Positions 36,223-45,332 of a stretch of 64,000 bases of DNA are shown one piece after another; the stretch's first letter is position 1; each line of letters starts with the position of its first letter. Source of the stretch: Micromonospora tarapacensis (lineage in GTDB: Bacteria > Actinomycetota > Actinomycetes > Mycobacteriales > Micromonosporaceae); contig NZ_JAHCDI010000004.1 in the NCBI RefSeq assembly GCF_019697375.1, positions 4,451,324 to 4,515,323 on the forward strand, read 5' to 3'. Below the pieces are notes generated by a model that did no database searches, was not told where the DNA came from, and saw only the letters and a list, made by a program, of their open reading frames with translations. A program made the position numbers and the translations under genes.

Positions 36223-39200
36223 CCTTCTTGCTCCTTCTGCCTGCTCCCGGCCACCGGGCCTGAGCCAGACTGCGAGGATTGCTGCCCGTCCGAAGTTTCC
36301 TCCGAGCCGGTCGGGTTGCTGTCCGAGGGGTGGCTACGTCCCCGCTGGACACCGCGGTGGTAGGCGGAGAGCAGACCGCGCACCGACTCCGGGTTGCGGC
36401 GCTGCACCGAGGTGGTCGGCTTCTCCACCGCACCCGGTACGAGCTGTGCCATCGGCGTGCGCTTCGGCAGCCCGGTCTGGGTGGTGCCGCTGGGCGGCGC
36501 CTGACTGGCGGCGGAAGCCGCCCGCCAACCGTCGTCGGCGGCGGTCTGCCAGACACTGTCCTGCGACGCCGTACGGTGCGACGGCCTGCTCTCGGCAGCC
36601 CCGGGACGGGGTCCACCGCTCGCCGCCGCGCCCTTCCCGCCGGGCGCTCCTGCGGCCGTCGGAGTCTCTGCCATCGGTGCGTTACCTGTCGTCCCGGTTG
36701 GGGTCTGCTGAACGGTTCGACCCGCGACGTCGACCGCCGAGAACTGCTGGGTCGCCGCGCCGGCCGTCGCCGGCTGCCGGGCTCCCGCCGACTCTTCCGG
36801 ACCCGGACGGCGGGTCCGGAACCAGGCCGACTCCAGCTCCCGGAAGATCGGCAGCTCCATCGTCTCGTCCGCGTACCGTTGCCGGTTCTGGGACTGCGGC
36901 GCGGGCGTGGTCGGCTGGTTCTGCGCCGGGGCGGGCCTCCCGACCGGAGCCGACGCCGGGCGCTGCACCCGGGGCAGCTCGGTGGTCATGTCCAGCGCGG
37001 CGGCCAGCCGCTCGGGCACGGGCGGGGCGGCAGGCTCCCCGGCCACCGGCGGCCAGGCCGGCGGCGCCGGAGTTCCACCGGCGTGGGGCGTCGCCGAGGC
37101 GGGCCGCTGCGGCAGCAGACCGCCGGGCGGCGTCGATACCGGCGACGCCGAAACCGGGGCGGACGACACCGGCGGGGCGGAGTACGGCATGCCCGACACC
37201 GGCGGCGACGAGACCGGCGGCACCGGAGGAGCCGACACCGCGGGCGGGGCGTACGGCCCGGCCTCGGGGCTGCTCGACAGCTGGCGCGGGATGGTCGGCT
37301 GCTGGCCGGGGGCCGGGTCGTCGGTGGAGCGGCGCTGCGGCAGCGGATCGACCGAGTGGCCGTTCGACGAGCGCCGGGCGAAGTTGTCGCCGCCGCTGGT
37401 GCCGCTGGCGCCGGTCAGGTCCGACCAGGCGGGCAGGTTGCCCGCACCCGCCGTGGTGACCGGCGTGCCGGAGCCGTTTCGGCTGGCCGGGTCGAAGGGC
37501 CGACCGCCCAGGGTCACCTGGTTGCCCGAGCCACCGGGCGGACGCGTGGCCGGCACGGACGCACCGTTGCCGAGCGCGGGCGGCGCACCGAACGCCGAGG
37601 TCGGCCCGGTCGAGGGCCGGCCGAGGCGGGTAGCGCGGCGGGCTGCTGGCCCCGACCGGACAGTGCCCGGGGCACCAGCACCGTCGAGGGCAGCGTGACC
37701 TCGGCGACGGTGCCCCGGTCACTGCCGGGACGCAGCTCGACCTTCACGGTGTGCCGGGCCGCCAGACGGGCGACCACAACCAGACCCATCATCCGGGAAA
37801 CCGCTACGTCCACCTGCGGTGGCGTGGCCAGCCGCTCGTTGAGGTCGGCCAACTGCTCACCGCTGATGCCGATGCCGCGGTCCTCCACGTACAGCGAGGC
37901 GCGGTCGCCGACCCGCCGGGCCTCCACCAACACCTGCGAGTCCGGTGGGGAGAACGCGGTGGCGTTGTCGAACAGCTCGGCGACGAGGTGGACCAGGTCG
38001 TTGACGGCGTGCGAAGCCACCTCGATGTCCCGGTCGATCACCCCGAACTCGATCCGGGTGTAGTGCTCGACCTCGGACTGGCCGGCCCGCAGCACGTCGA
38101 TCAGGGCGGCCGGTTCCCGCTGCACCCGCGTCGAGTCGGCGCCAGCGAGGACGAGCAGGTTCTCGTCGTTGCGGCGCATCCGGGTGGCGAGGTGGTCCAG
38201 CTGGAACAGCTCCGCCAGGCGGTCCGGGTCCTCCTCGCCGCGCTCCAGCCGGTCGAGGTGGCCGATCAGCCGGTCGACCAGGATCTGGGACCGGCGGGCC
38301 AGGTTGACGAACATGGTCGCGACGGACGCCCGCAGCGCGGCCTGCTCGGCGGCGGTGCGGACCGCCTCCAGGTGGACCGCGTTGAACGCCTCGGTCACCT
38401 GCCCGAACTCGTCCTTGCTGCGCACCGGCAGTGGCTCGGCGATCTGGTTGGCCAGTTGCACCGGGGAGAGCTGCCCGGTGACCTGCGGGTCGCGCAGCCG
38501 GGCCACCGCCTGGGGCAGGCCGTACTGGGCGATGGAGAGCGCACCCTGGCGAAGCTCACGCAGCGAGCGGGCCATCGAGCGGGCCACCAGGTACGCCAGG
38601 AAGATGGCCAGCAACAGCATCGTGAGTAGCAGGCCGGTCTCCAGGAACACCTGACGCTGCACGTCGGAGCGGAGTTCACCGGCCTGTGCCACCACGTCGC
38701 TGTCGAACTTCGACTCGACCGAGCGGATCAGCTTGCCGTTGGCGACCAGCGCGGCGTCCCACTGCTCGGGCGTGAAGGAGATGCCGGCCAGGTCCCGGGA
38801 GGTGTCGGCGTTGACCTGGCTGATGTAGATCGTGGCCTGCCGGCGGTCGCCGCCGCCGATGGTCTGGGCGTGGAACTCCGCCTGCGCCTCGGTGGCGACC
38901 GCGTTGAAGCTCTGCTGCGCCTGCTGCTGGCCGGTCTCGCTGGAGATGTAGTCCGTCCGCAGGGTCGAACTCATGCCGTCCAGGATCAGGGCCCGGTGCA
39001 CGACCACCCGGCGGACGGAGAGCCACTCCTTCTCACGGGCCACCGCGGCGGCGGCCCGCATCCGGTCGCTCAGCTCGTTGTCACCGGCCAGCTGGCTGGC
39101 CGAGTCCCGGACGGTGAGCAGCTGGTTGATCAACTCGTCGTAGGACTGTAGCGCGTCGGTGATCTTGAACTTGCCGTTGAGCACCTGGCTGCGGGTGCCG

Positions 39201-39667
39201 GGTAGGTCACCGAGGCCCTCGTCGATCTGGAGGAGCAGGCCCTGCAGGTTCTCGGGCAGGTCGGTGAGATCGGACCGCTGCTGCGAGTAGGGGCCCTTGA
39301 CCTCGTCCACCCGGGACGCGACGTCGCTGTAGACGGCGGTGTTCTTCTTCTTCGCCTCCGACTCGCCCTGACCCGACTGCGGTGGCGGCACGCCGAGCAG
39401 CAGCACGGCGGCCGTCCGCTCGTCCTGTAGGCCGTCCACCAGCTCACCGGAATAGCCGATCAGCTCGGCGAGGTCGCCGGTCCGATTGGCGTCGTTCAAG
39501 GCATCCAGGTGGTCGACCAGACCACTGGTGCCCACGACGACCGTGGCGATGGTCGGCACGATCATGATGAGACCGAGCTTGGACCAGATCGGCATGTCGC
39601 GGAGCCGACCTGCCGGCCGGCGCAGACGCGACAGGAAGGAACCTGCCGTCTTCGGCCGTTTGCTCAC
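36219..39667 (-). CDS. cvnA: Conservon sensor histidine kinase with nitrate/nitrite-type sensor domain, frame broken near 37615
   Basis: About 1149 aa after correction, from GTG 39667. Membrane helix ~32-52, extracellular NIT-like four-helix sensor (~55-335) rich in Asp/Gln, second helix [23 protein letters not shown] segment, coiled region with [20 protein letters not shown], then HATPase_c with [16 protein letters not shown] and VEDRGIGI. The stretch after ~655 is a long Pro/Ala/Ser-rich tail ending in [14 protein letters not shown] and [10 protein letters not shown]. Frame is lost at LPASAGP: one extra base in the GGG run at 37614-37616 joins it to [17 protein letters not shown]. Without it the tail and translational coupling to cvnB would be lost. 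Confidence 0.88.
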
Positions 39668-39721
39668 GTCACCGCCCTCGTGATTGCAGCATCCGCGTTG
39701 CCCCCGGACAACGCCCAGCAG

Positions 39722-39738
39722 CCGACCCGGCGGGTCGG
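39722..39738. promoter_or_regulatory. Dyad upstream of the conservon
   Basis: CCGACCC-ggc-GGGTCGG, a perfect 7-bp dyad 55 bases upstream of cvnA, could be an operator or a small hairpin. No clear -10 was identified. Confidence 0.3.
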
Positions 39739-39860
39739 ACCATCCGAGATTCCATCACGCCGCCCGGGAAAGAGAAAGCCCAGGTTGGCGCCAGCCGGAG
39801 GTGTGATGAGATGTTGATGCAATTTGATCGCGGTCCGTCTGTCCGGAGTTACCGAAGGTA

Positions 39861-40373
39861 ATGGGAATCCCGCGCCGAGGCGTCCTGTTTGCCGGCCCTT
39901 TGGGCTCCGGAAAGCCGTACATAGCACGACAGATTGGCCTGCCTGTGCTCTGTTTGGACGACTTTTACGAGAATGGCGATGACCCAACGTCACCGCGACG
40001 GGACGGTCAGATCGATTGGGAGTCGCCCGGTTCGTGGGACGCCGTAGCCGGCGTCGAAGTCATCGACCAACTGGCTCGCCGTGGCCGGGCGGACGTACCG
40101 GTCCATCCGATCGATGAGGATCGCCGGGTAGCCGTTCGGCGCTTCTCGTTGGCCAGTACGCCACTTTTCGTAGCCGAAGGGATCTTCGCTGCGGAGATCG
40201 TCCGCGAGTGCCGGCGACGCGGTCTGCTCGCCGGGGCCGGCGCCGCTCAGACCAACAACTTCGCGTACGCCGGCTTGATCACCTCGTCGATGATCCGCAG
40301 CCGCTGGTCGAACGGGATGAAGGCGCTCTTCATCGCGTTGATCGTGAGCCACTGTAGTTCCCGCCAGCCGTAG
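39861..40373 (+). pseudogene. Truncated uridine-kinase-like remnant
   Basis: ATG 39861, with GAAGGT upstream. Residues 1-125 clearly resemble actinobacterial uridine kinase-like P-loop proteins: GVLFAGPLGSGKPYIARQIGLPVLCLDDFYENGDDP, then DWESPGSWDAVAGVEVIDQLARRGRADVPVHPIDEDRR and PLFVAEGIFAAEIVRECRRRGLL. The P-loop has GKP instead of GK(S/T), removing the Mg-binding hydroxyl. After ~125 residues homology stops, because the frame runs antisense into the 3' end of add (from 40247); the family's C-terminal lid and helices are missing. Codon use is less GC-rich than that of its neighbours. Both defects together point to a decayed gene. Confidence 0.65.
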
Positions 40374-41329
40374 CCGAACGCGTCCACCAGCAGGGCCATC
40401 TCCCGGGACATCGAGGTGCCGCTCATCAACCGGTTGTCGGTGTTGACCGTGACGCGGAACCGCAGGTCCCGCAGGAGACCGATGGGGTGCTCGGCGATCG
40501 ACGCGGCGGCACCGGTCTGCACGTTGGACGACGGGCACAGCTCCAGCGGGATCCGCTTGTCCCGCACGTACGCGGCCAGTCGGCCGAGCCTCGGCTCGGG
40601 GCCGGGCGTGATGTCGTCGACGATGCGCACGCCGTGGCCGAGACGATCGGCTCCGCACCACTGGATCGCCTGCCAGATGGAGGGCAGCCCGAAGGCCTCC
40701 CCGGCATGGATGGTGAAGTGGAAGTTCTCCCGCTGGAGATACTCGAAGGCGTCCAGGTGACGGGTGGGCGGGAAGCCCGCCTCCGCACCGGCGATGTCGA
40801 AACCCACCACGCCGTGGTCGCGGTGCCGCACGGCAAGCTCGGCGATCTCCTGCGATCGGGCCGCGTGCCGCATCGCGGTGAGCAGCGTGCCCACCCGGAT
40901 CGGCGTACCGGCCTCGGCGGCGAGCGCACTGCCCTCGACGAAGCCGGCCAGCACCGCCTCCACCACCTCGTCGAGGGTCAGGTCCTTTTCCAGGTGCTGC
41001 TCCGGGGCGAACCGCACCTCGGCGTAGACCACGCCGTCGGCGGCCAGGTCGAGGGCGCACTCGCGGGCCACCCGGCGCAACGCGGCGGCGGTCTGCATCA
41101 CGGCGACCGTGTGCGCGAACGTCTCCAGGTAACGCTCCAACGAACCCGAGTCGGCCGCCGCCGCGAACCACCGGCCCAACTCGGCCGCATCGGTGGTGGG
41201 CAGTTCATGACCGACCTCGGCGGCCAGGTCGACGATCGTCCCGGGGCGCAGGCCGCCGTCCAGGTGATCGTGCAGCAGCGCCTTCGGTGCCCGGACGATG
41301 TCCTCGTAGCGGATGTTCGTACTGAGCAT
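40247..41329 (-). CDS. add: Adenosine deaminase
   Basis: 360 aa from ATG 41329. Zinc hydrolase converting adenosine or deoxyadenosine to inosine or deoxyinosine. Metal and catalytic motifs are in order: [43 protein letters not shown] and [14 protein letters not shown] with the final Asp ligand. TAGGGT ends six bases before the ATG, so a leaderless transcript is likely. Part of the purine/pyrimidine nucleoside salvage set with upp, deoC, deoA and cdd. Its 3' end overlaps the uridine-kinase remnant on the other strand. Confidence 0.95.
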   Translation of the reverse strand: MLSTNIRYEDIVRAPKALLHDHLDGGLRPGTIVDLAAEVGHELPTTDAAELGRWFAAAADSGSLERYLETFAHTVAVMQTAAALRRVARECALDLAADGVVYAEVRFAPEQHLEKDLTLDEVVEAVLAGFVEGSALAAEAGTPIRVGTLLTAMRHAARSQEIAELAVRHRDHGVVGFDIAGAEAGFPPTRHLDAFEYLQRENFHFTIHAGEAFGLPSIWQAIQWCGADRLGHGVRIVDDITPGPEPRLGRLAAYVRDKRIPLELCPSSNVQTGAAASIAEHPIGLLRDLRFRVTVNTDNRLMSGTSMSREMALLVDAFGYGWRELQWLTINAMKSAFIPFDQRLRIIDEVIKPAYAKLLV

Positions 41330-41415
41330 GCTCCGACCCTAGTCCGCGCCGGTCGGTGACCTGCCGTGGACCCGCTCGCCCGTAGACTCGCAGCCGTGAG
41401 GGAACGGCAGCCGTG

Positions 41416-42411
41416 ATGGACCCCTGCGTCGTCGCCCGGCTGCGCTGCCCGGTCTGCCGCGACCCGCTGGCCGAGGTCATCACCGGTGACTCCCGGGCGT
41501 TGCGGTGCCCCCGCCGGCACAGCTTCGACATCGCCCGGCAGGGCTACGTCAACCTGCTCACCGGCCGCGCCCCGCACAGCGGCGACACCGCCGAGATGGT
41601 CGCCGCCCGGGCGGACTTCCTGGCTGCCGGTCACTACGACGTCATCTCCGCCGCCCTCGCGGACGCCGTCCGCCACCCGACTGTCCTGCCCGCCCTCTGC
41701 TCTGCTTCGACATCCGCAACGGAAACCGGCCGAAGATGTTGCGCCGAGGCAAACAGCGCAACGGCGACGCAGCCGAACACGCCCGGCGCCCAGCCGGCCG
41801 GACGGGCGGACCCGCTGGTGGTGGAGGCGGGCGCGGGCACCGGACGGCACCTCACGGCGGTGCTGGCGGCCGTGCCCGCAGCCGTCGGTCTCGCGCTGGA
41901 CATCTCCAAACCCGCGCTACGTCGGGCCGCCCGCGCCCACCCGCGGGTCACCGCCGCGGTGGCCGACACCTGGCAGCGACTACCGCTGGCGGATGGCGCG
42001 GCGGCGGTGTTGCTGAACGTCTTCGCGCCCCGTAACGGCGCCGAGTTCCGCCGGGTGCTCGACCCGCACGGGCGGCTGCTGGTGGTGACCCCGGCCGCCG
42101 ACCACCTCGCCGAACTGGTCGACGCGCTCGGCCTGCTGCGGGTCGACCCGGCCAAGGAGGAACGGGTCGCGGCCAGCCTCGACGGGCGCTTCACCGAGGA
42201 GGTGTCCGCCGTGCACCGGCGGGAGCTGACGTTGACCGGCCCGGAGGTGAGCACCCTGGTCGGCATGGGGCCGAGCGCCTGGCACACCGATCGAGCGGGG
42301 CTGGCTGCCCGGATCGCCACCCTGGGCGCGCCGGTCCGGGTGACCGTGGCGGTCCGGCTCGGGATATATCGCCACGCCGGCGACAGCCATCGTTCAACAC
42401 CAGTCACCTAG
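41416..42411 (+). CDS. RlmA-type 23S rRNA (guanine-N1-)-methyltransferase with an internal insertion
   Basis: 331 aa from ATG 41416 (GTG 41413 also possible; AGGGAA upstream). N-terminal zinc finger RCPVCRDPL...LRCPRRHSFD (C-x2-C, C-x3-H), then ARQGYVNLLTGRAPHSGDT, the SAM site VVEAGAGTGRHL, DISKPALRRAARAHP, and LNVFAPRNGAEFRRVLDPHG. This matches RlmA/TlrB enzymes that methylate G745 or G748 in helix 35; TlrB-type enzymes give tylosin resistance, so the exact base is open. Family length is near 275; the excess comes from an insertion at residues ~93-135 (ALCSASTSATETGRRCCAEA...), rich in Ser/Thr/Asn. Its stop TAG shares a CTAG palindrome with the next, convergent gene. Confidence 0.82.
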   Translation: MDPCVVARLRCPVCRDPLAEVITGDSRALRCPRRHSFDIARQGYVNLLTGRAPHSGDTAEMVAARADFLAAGHYDVISAALADAVRHPTVLPALCSASTSATETGRRCCAEANSATATQPNTPGAQPAGRADPLVVEAGAGTGRHLTAVLAAVPAAVGLALDISKPALRRAARAHPRVTAAVADTWQRLPLADGAAAVLLNVFAPRNGAEFRRVLDPHGRLLVVTPAADHLAELVDALGLLRVDPAKEERVAASLDGRFTEEVSAVHRRELTLTGPEVSTLVGMGPSAWHTDRAGLAARIATLGAPVRVTVAVRLGIYRHAGDSHRSTPVT

Positions 42412-43088
42412 GTGGAGAGGTCGACCTCTTCCCAGCCCGGCGGCTCGTCATGGTACGGCCCGCGCAGGATCACCGCCCACTCCAGCGCCCACCGCCGCTG
42501 CCCGATCGCGTTGCCGTCCACCATGCCCGGCAACGACCGACCGGCCCGACTCACCTCCAGATACGCCCAGTCCAGGCAGTAGTGCAGGTCGAGCAGGGCC
42601 GCCGCGTCCGCCGGGTGCTGCGGCGCGGCCAGGATCCGGGAACGCCACTGCCGGAAGGTCTCCCCCTCCGCGATGGTCGGCAGCCGCTCCACCAGCCGGT
42701 CGTCGGCCGGCATGGTCGGGTCGAGTTGCTTGGTCAGGCCGAGCACCCAGGCCAACGAGAACAGCGCGTCGTGATGCAGCACGAAGGAGCGGTGATCGCC
42801 CTTGGCGCCGGTGACGAACTGGAACTCCGGTGGGGTGACCATCTCCACCAGATGCGAGGCGAGCAGCCAGCTCATCGCGGCCTGGGGCGGCATGCCGAAA
42901 CAGCGGGCCAGGATCAGGTGCAGCACCGCGATGCGCGCCTCGATCTCCACCGTCGGCCGCAGCTCGATCTCGTCGCCTGGCTCCCAGACCAGCGGGAACT
43001 GCGGCGGCGGCAGCGGCAGCCGCAGTCGGGACAGCTCGTCCAGGCTCGCCTCACGCACCTCGCGGGGGTCCGGGGCAGGCACGATCAC
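42408..43088 (-). CDS. DUF4272 protein
   Basis: 226 aa from ATG 43088. FPLVWEPGDEIELRPTVEIEARIAVLHLILARCFG and the later FQWRSRILAAPQHPADAAALLDLHYCLDWAYLE fit DUF4272, a helical family of unknown function that is often encoded near toxin-immunity genes in other phyla. No signal peptide or membrane segment. Convergent with the methyltransferase; the two stops overlap in CTAG. Nothing in the context suggests a role. Confidence 0.75.
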   Translation of the reverse strand: MIVPAPDPREVREASLDELSRLRLPLPPPQFPLVWEPGDEIELRPTVEIEARIAVLHLILARCFGMPPQAAMSWLLASHLVEMVTPPEFQFVTGAKGDHRSFVLHHDALFSLAWVLGLTKQLDPTMPADDRLVERLPTIAEGETFRQWRSRILAAPQHPADAAALLDLHYCLDWAYLEVSRAGRSLPGMVDGNAIGQRRWALEWAVILRGPYHDEPPGWEEVDLST

Positions 43089-43196
43089 GGCAACATCCCT
43101 TGTCTGCTCACGACGTCTTGGCGCCGACTGTCCCCCCTGGCCTGCGAGAATAGCGGCCCCGCCGGTCCGGCACCATGGGGTCGGGCCAGGGTTTCG

Positions 43197-44477
43197 TCAC
43201 TCGACGCGTTCGATCACCAGCGGCGTCGGGGCCGGCGGCCGGCCGGCGACGGTGACCGCCCGGGCGGCCTCCGCCAGCGCTGGCGGGATCCGCTCCGCCT
43301 GCTCGGCCCGCAACTCGTAGAGGGGCTCTCCGGCCCGCACCAGGTCACCGGGACGCTTGTGCAGCAGCACCCCCGCCGGCACGCTGACCGGGTCCTCCTT
43401 GCGGGCCCGGCCCGCACCGAGCCGCCAGCCGGCCACCCCCATGGCGTACGCGTCGACCGCCGCGACGTAACCATCCGAGTCGGCGCGCACCACCTCGACC
43501 TCGGCCGCCTCGGGCATCGGCGCGTCCGGGTCACCGCCCTGGGCCCGGATCATCGACCGCCAGACGTCCATCGCCCGCCCGTCGCGCAGCGCGGCGGCGG
43601 GGTCGGCGTCGGGCAGGCCGGCCGCGTCGAGCATCTCCCGGGCCAACGCCAGGGTCAGCTCCACCACGTCGGCGGGACCGCCCCCGGCGAGCACCTCCAC
43701 GGACTCGGTGACCTCGATCCCGTTGCCGATGGCCCGCCCGAGCGGCGTGGCCATGTCGGTGAGCAGCGCGACGGTCCGCACGCCGTGCGCCCCGCCCAGC
43801 TCCACCATCGTCCGGGCCAGGGCCCGGGCGTCGTCGACCGACTTCATGAACGCACCGGAGCCGACCTTCACGTCCAGCACCAGGGCGCCGGTCCCCTCGG
43901 CGATCTTCTTGCTCATGATGGAACTGGCGATCAGCGGGATCGCCTCGACGGTGCCGGTGACGTCGCGCAGCGCGTACAGCTTGCGGTCGGCCGGAGCCAG
44001 CCCGGATCCGGCGGCGCAGATCACCGCGCCGATGTCGCGCAGTTGGGCGGTGAACTCCTCGTTGCTCAGCGCGGCCCGCCAGCCCGGGATCGACTCCAGC
44101 TTGTCCAGCGTGCCCCCGGTGTGCCCGAGCCCGCGCCCGGACAGCTGCGGCACCGCCGCGCCACAGGCCGCCACCAGCGGGGTGAGCGGAAGGGTGATCT
44201 TGTCTCCGACCCCGCCGGTCGAGTGCTTGTCGACGGTCGGCCGGGCCACCGACGACAGGTCGAGCCGCTCACCGCTGGCGATCATCGCGGCCGTCCAGCG
44301 GGCGATCTCCGGACCGGTCATCCCGTTCAGCAGGATCGCCATGGCCAGTGCCGACATCTGCTCGTCGGCCACCACTCCACGGGTGTACGCGTCCACCACC
44401 CAGTCGATCTGCCCGTCCGACAACACCCCCCCGTCCCGCTTGACCCGAATAACATCAACCGCCGCAAAACCACTCAT
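43197..44477 (-). CDS. deoA: Thymidine (pyrimidine nucleoside) phosphorylase
   Basis: 426 aa from ATG 44477. It phosphorolyses thymidine or uridine to the base and (deoxy)ribose 1-phosphate. Motifs: KHSTGGVGDKITLPL, the family signature SGRGLGHTGGTLDKLESIPG, KLYALRDVTGTVEAIPLIASSIMSKKIAEG (phosphate and pyrimidine contacts) and LDVKVGSGAFMK. C-terminal VLLHKRPGDLVRAGEPLYEL is the barrel-sandwich domain. It lies downstream of cdd and the nucleoside importer on the same strand. The product feeds deoC after isomerisation. Confidence 0.95.
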   Translation of the reverse strand: MSGFAAVDVIRVKRDGGVLSDGQIDWVVDAYTRGVVADEQMSALAMAILLNGMTGPEIARWTAAMIASGERLDLSSVARPTVDKHSTGGVGDKITLPLTPLVAACGAAVPQLSGRGLGHTGGTLDKLESIPGWRAALSNEEFTAQLRDIGAVICAAGSGLAPADRKLYALRDVTGTVEAIPLIASSIMSKKIAEGTGALVLDVKVGSGAFMKSVDDARALARTMVELGGAHGVRTVALLTDMATPLGRAIGNGIEVTESVEVLAGGGPADVVELTLALAREMLDAAGLPDADPAAALRDGRAMDVWRSMIRAQGGDPDAPMPEAAEVEVVRADSDGYVAAVDAYAMGVAGWRLGAGRARKEDPVSVPAGVLLHKRPGDLVRAGEPLYELRAEQAERIPPALAEAARAVTVAGRPPAPTPLVIERVE

Positions 44478-44572
44478 CAGATAGATCTTTTCTCGTCGTT
44501 TGGCGATACCGGCCCGCGCACCGTGCCCACCGAGGGGATGGGCCGACCGTGCCCGGCGGAGGGATCAAGCCT

Positions 44573-44596
44573 GACCGCCCGGAGCCGGGTACGGTC
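44573..44596 (-). terminator. Hairpin between cdd and deoA
   Basis: GACCG-CCCGG and CCGGG-ta-CGGTC form a 10-bp stem with one 2-nt bulge, 17 bases after the cdd stop on the minus strand. It may end the importer/cdd transcript or reduce flow into deoA. Confidence 0.5.
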
Positions 44597-44612
44597 GGTC
44601 CATCCCCCAAGC

Positions 44613-45317
44613 TCAGCCACCCCAGCGCACCGGGATCTCCGACGGCGGCTCGCCCTCACCCGCCCAGAAGATCGTGCCGGACGCGTCGACCACCACCACC
44701 CGGGGCGTACGCGCCAGCCCCCAGGCGATCGCCTCGGCCGGGTCGTCCCAGCTCGGCCCCTCCTCCAGCACCCCGGTCTCGGCGCCCGCGTCGTCTCCGG
44801 CCGAGCGCTCCCAGTAGGCCGTCCAGACCTGCTGTCCGGCCGACAGGTCGGGATGCACGAAGACGGTGCCCCGCCCGCGCCAGGCGGCCAGCCGGTCGGG
44901 AACCACCGGCACCGGCCGTTCGCCGGTGACCGCCTCGATGTCGGCCACGTCGAAGGCGTGCGGCAGCAGCTCCGCCATCCGCAACGGCCCGCCCTTCGCC
45001 TCGACCAGGCACTCCGGCCCGCCCTGCTCCCAGAGCAGCTGGCGGCAGCGCCCGCACGGCATCAGCGGCTCGCCGGTGGCGTCGACGCAGGACAACGCCA
45101 CGATCCGACCGCCGCCGGTGGCGTGCAGCGAGGAGACCACCCCGCACTCGGCGCAGAGCACCACGCCGTACGCGGCGTTCTCCACGTTGCAGCCGACCAC
45201 GACCCGGCCGTCGTCGACAAGTGCCGCCGCCCCCACCGGGAACTTCGAGTACGGCACGTACGCGTGCCGCATCACCTCGGTTGCGGCGGCCCGCAGCCGG
45301 TCCCAGTCGATCTCCAT
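44613..45317 (-). CDS. cdd: Cytidine deaminase with a C-terminal extension
   Basis: 234 aa from ATG 45317, 15 bases after the permease gene ends. Residues 1-130 are a standard homotetrameric cytidine deaminase: YVPYSKFPVGAA, GCNVENAAYG, zinc sites CAEC and MPCGRCRQLL. Typical Cdd proteins stop near residue 130; here another ~100 residues follow (AWRGRGTVFVHPDLSAGQQVWTAYWER in outline, then WDDPAEAIAWGLARTPRVVVVDASGTIFWAGEG). The tail looks folded, with a terminal beta hairpin, and has no recognised family. Converts (deoxy)cytidine to (deoxy)uridine, which deoA can then split. Confidence 0.9.
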   Translation of the reverse strand: MEIDWDRLRAAATEVMRHAYVPYSKFPVGAAALVDDGRVVVGCNVENAAYGVVLCAECGVVSSLHATGGGRIVALSCVDATGEPLMPCGRCRQLLWEQGGPECLVEAKGGPLRMAELLPHAFDVADIEAVTGERPVPVVPDRLAAWRGRGTVFVHPDLSAGQQVWTAYWERSAGDDAGAETGVLEEGPSWDDPAEAIAWGLARTPRVVVVDASGTIFWAGEGEPPSEIPVRWGG

Positions 45318-45332
45318 CGTCCGCTCCCTGGA

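Noticed and set aside
40240..40373. C-terminal 45 residues of the uridine-kinase-like frame as a real domain
   Set aside because: They are the antisense of the add 3' end and match no family.
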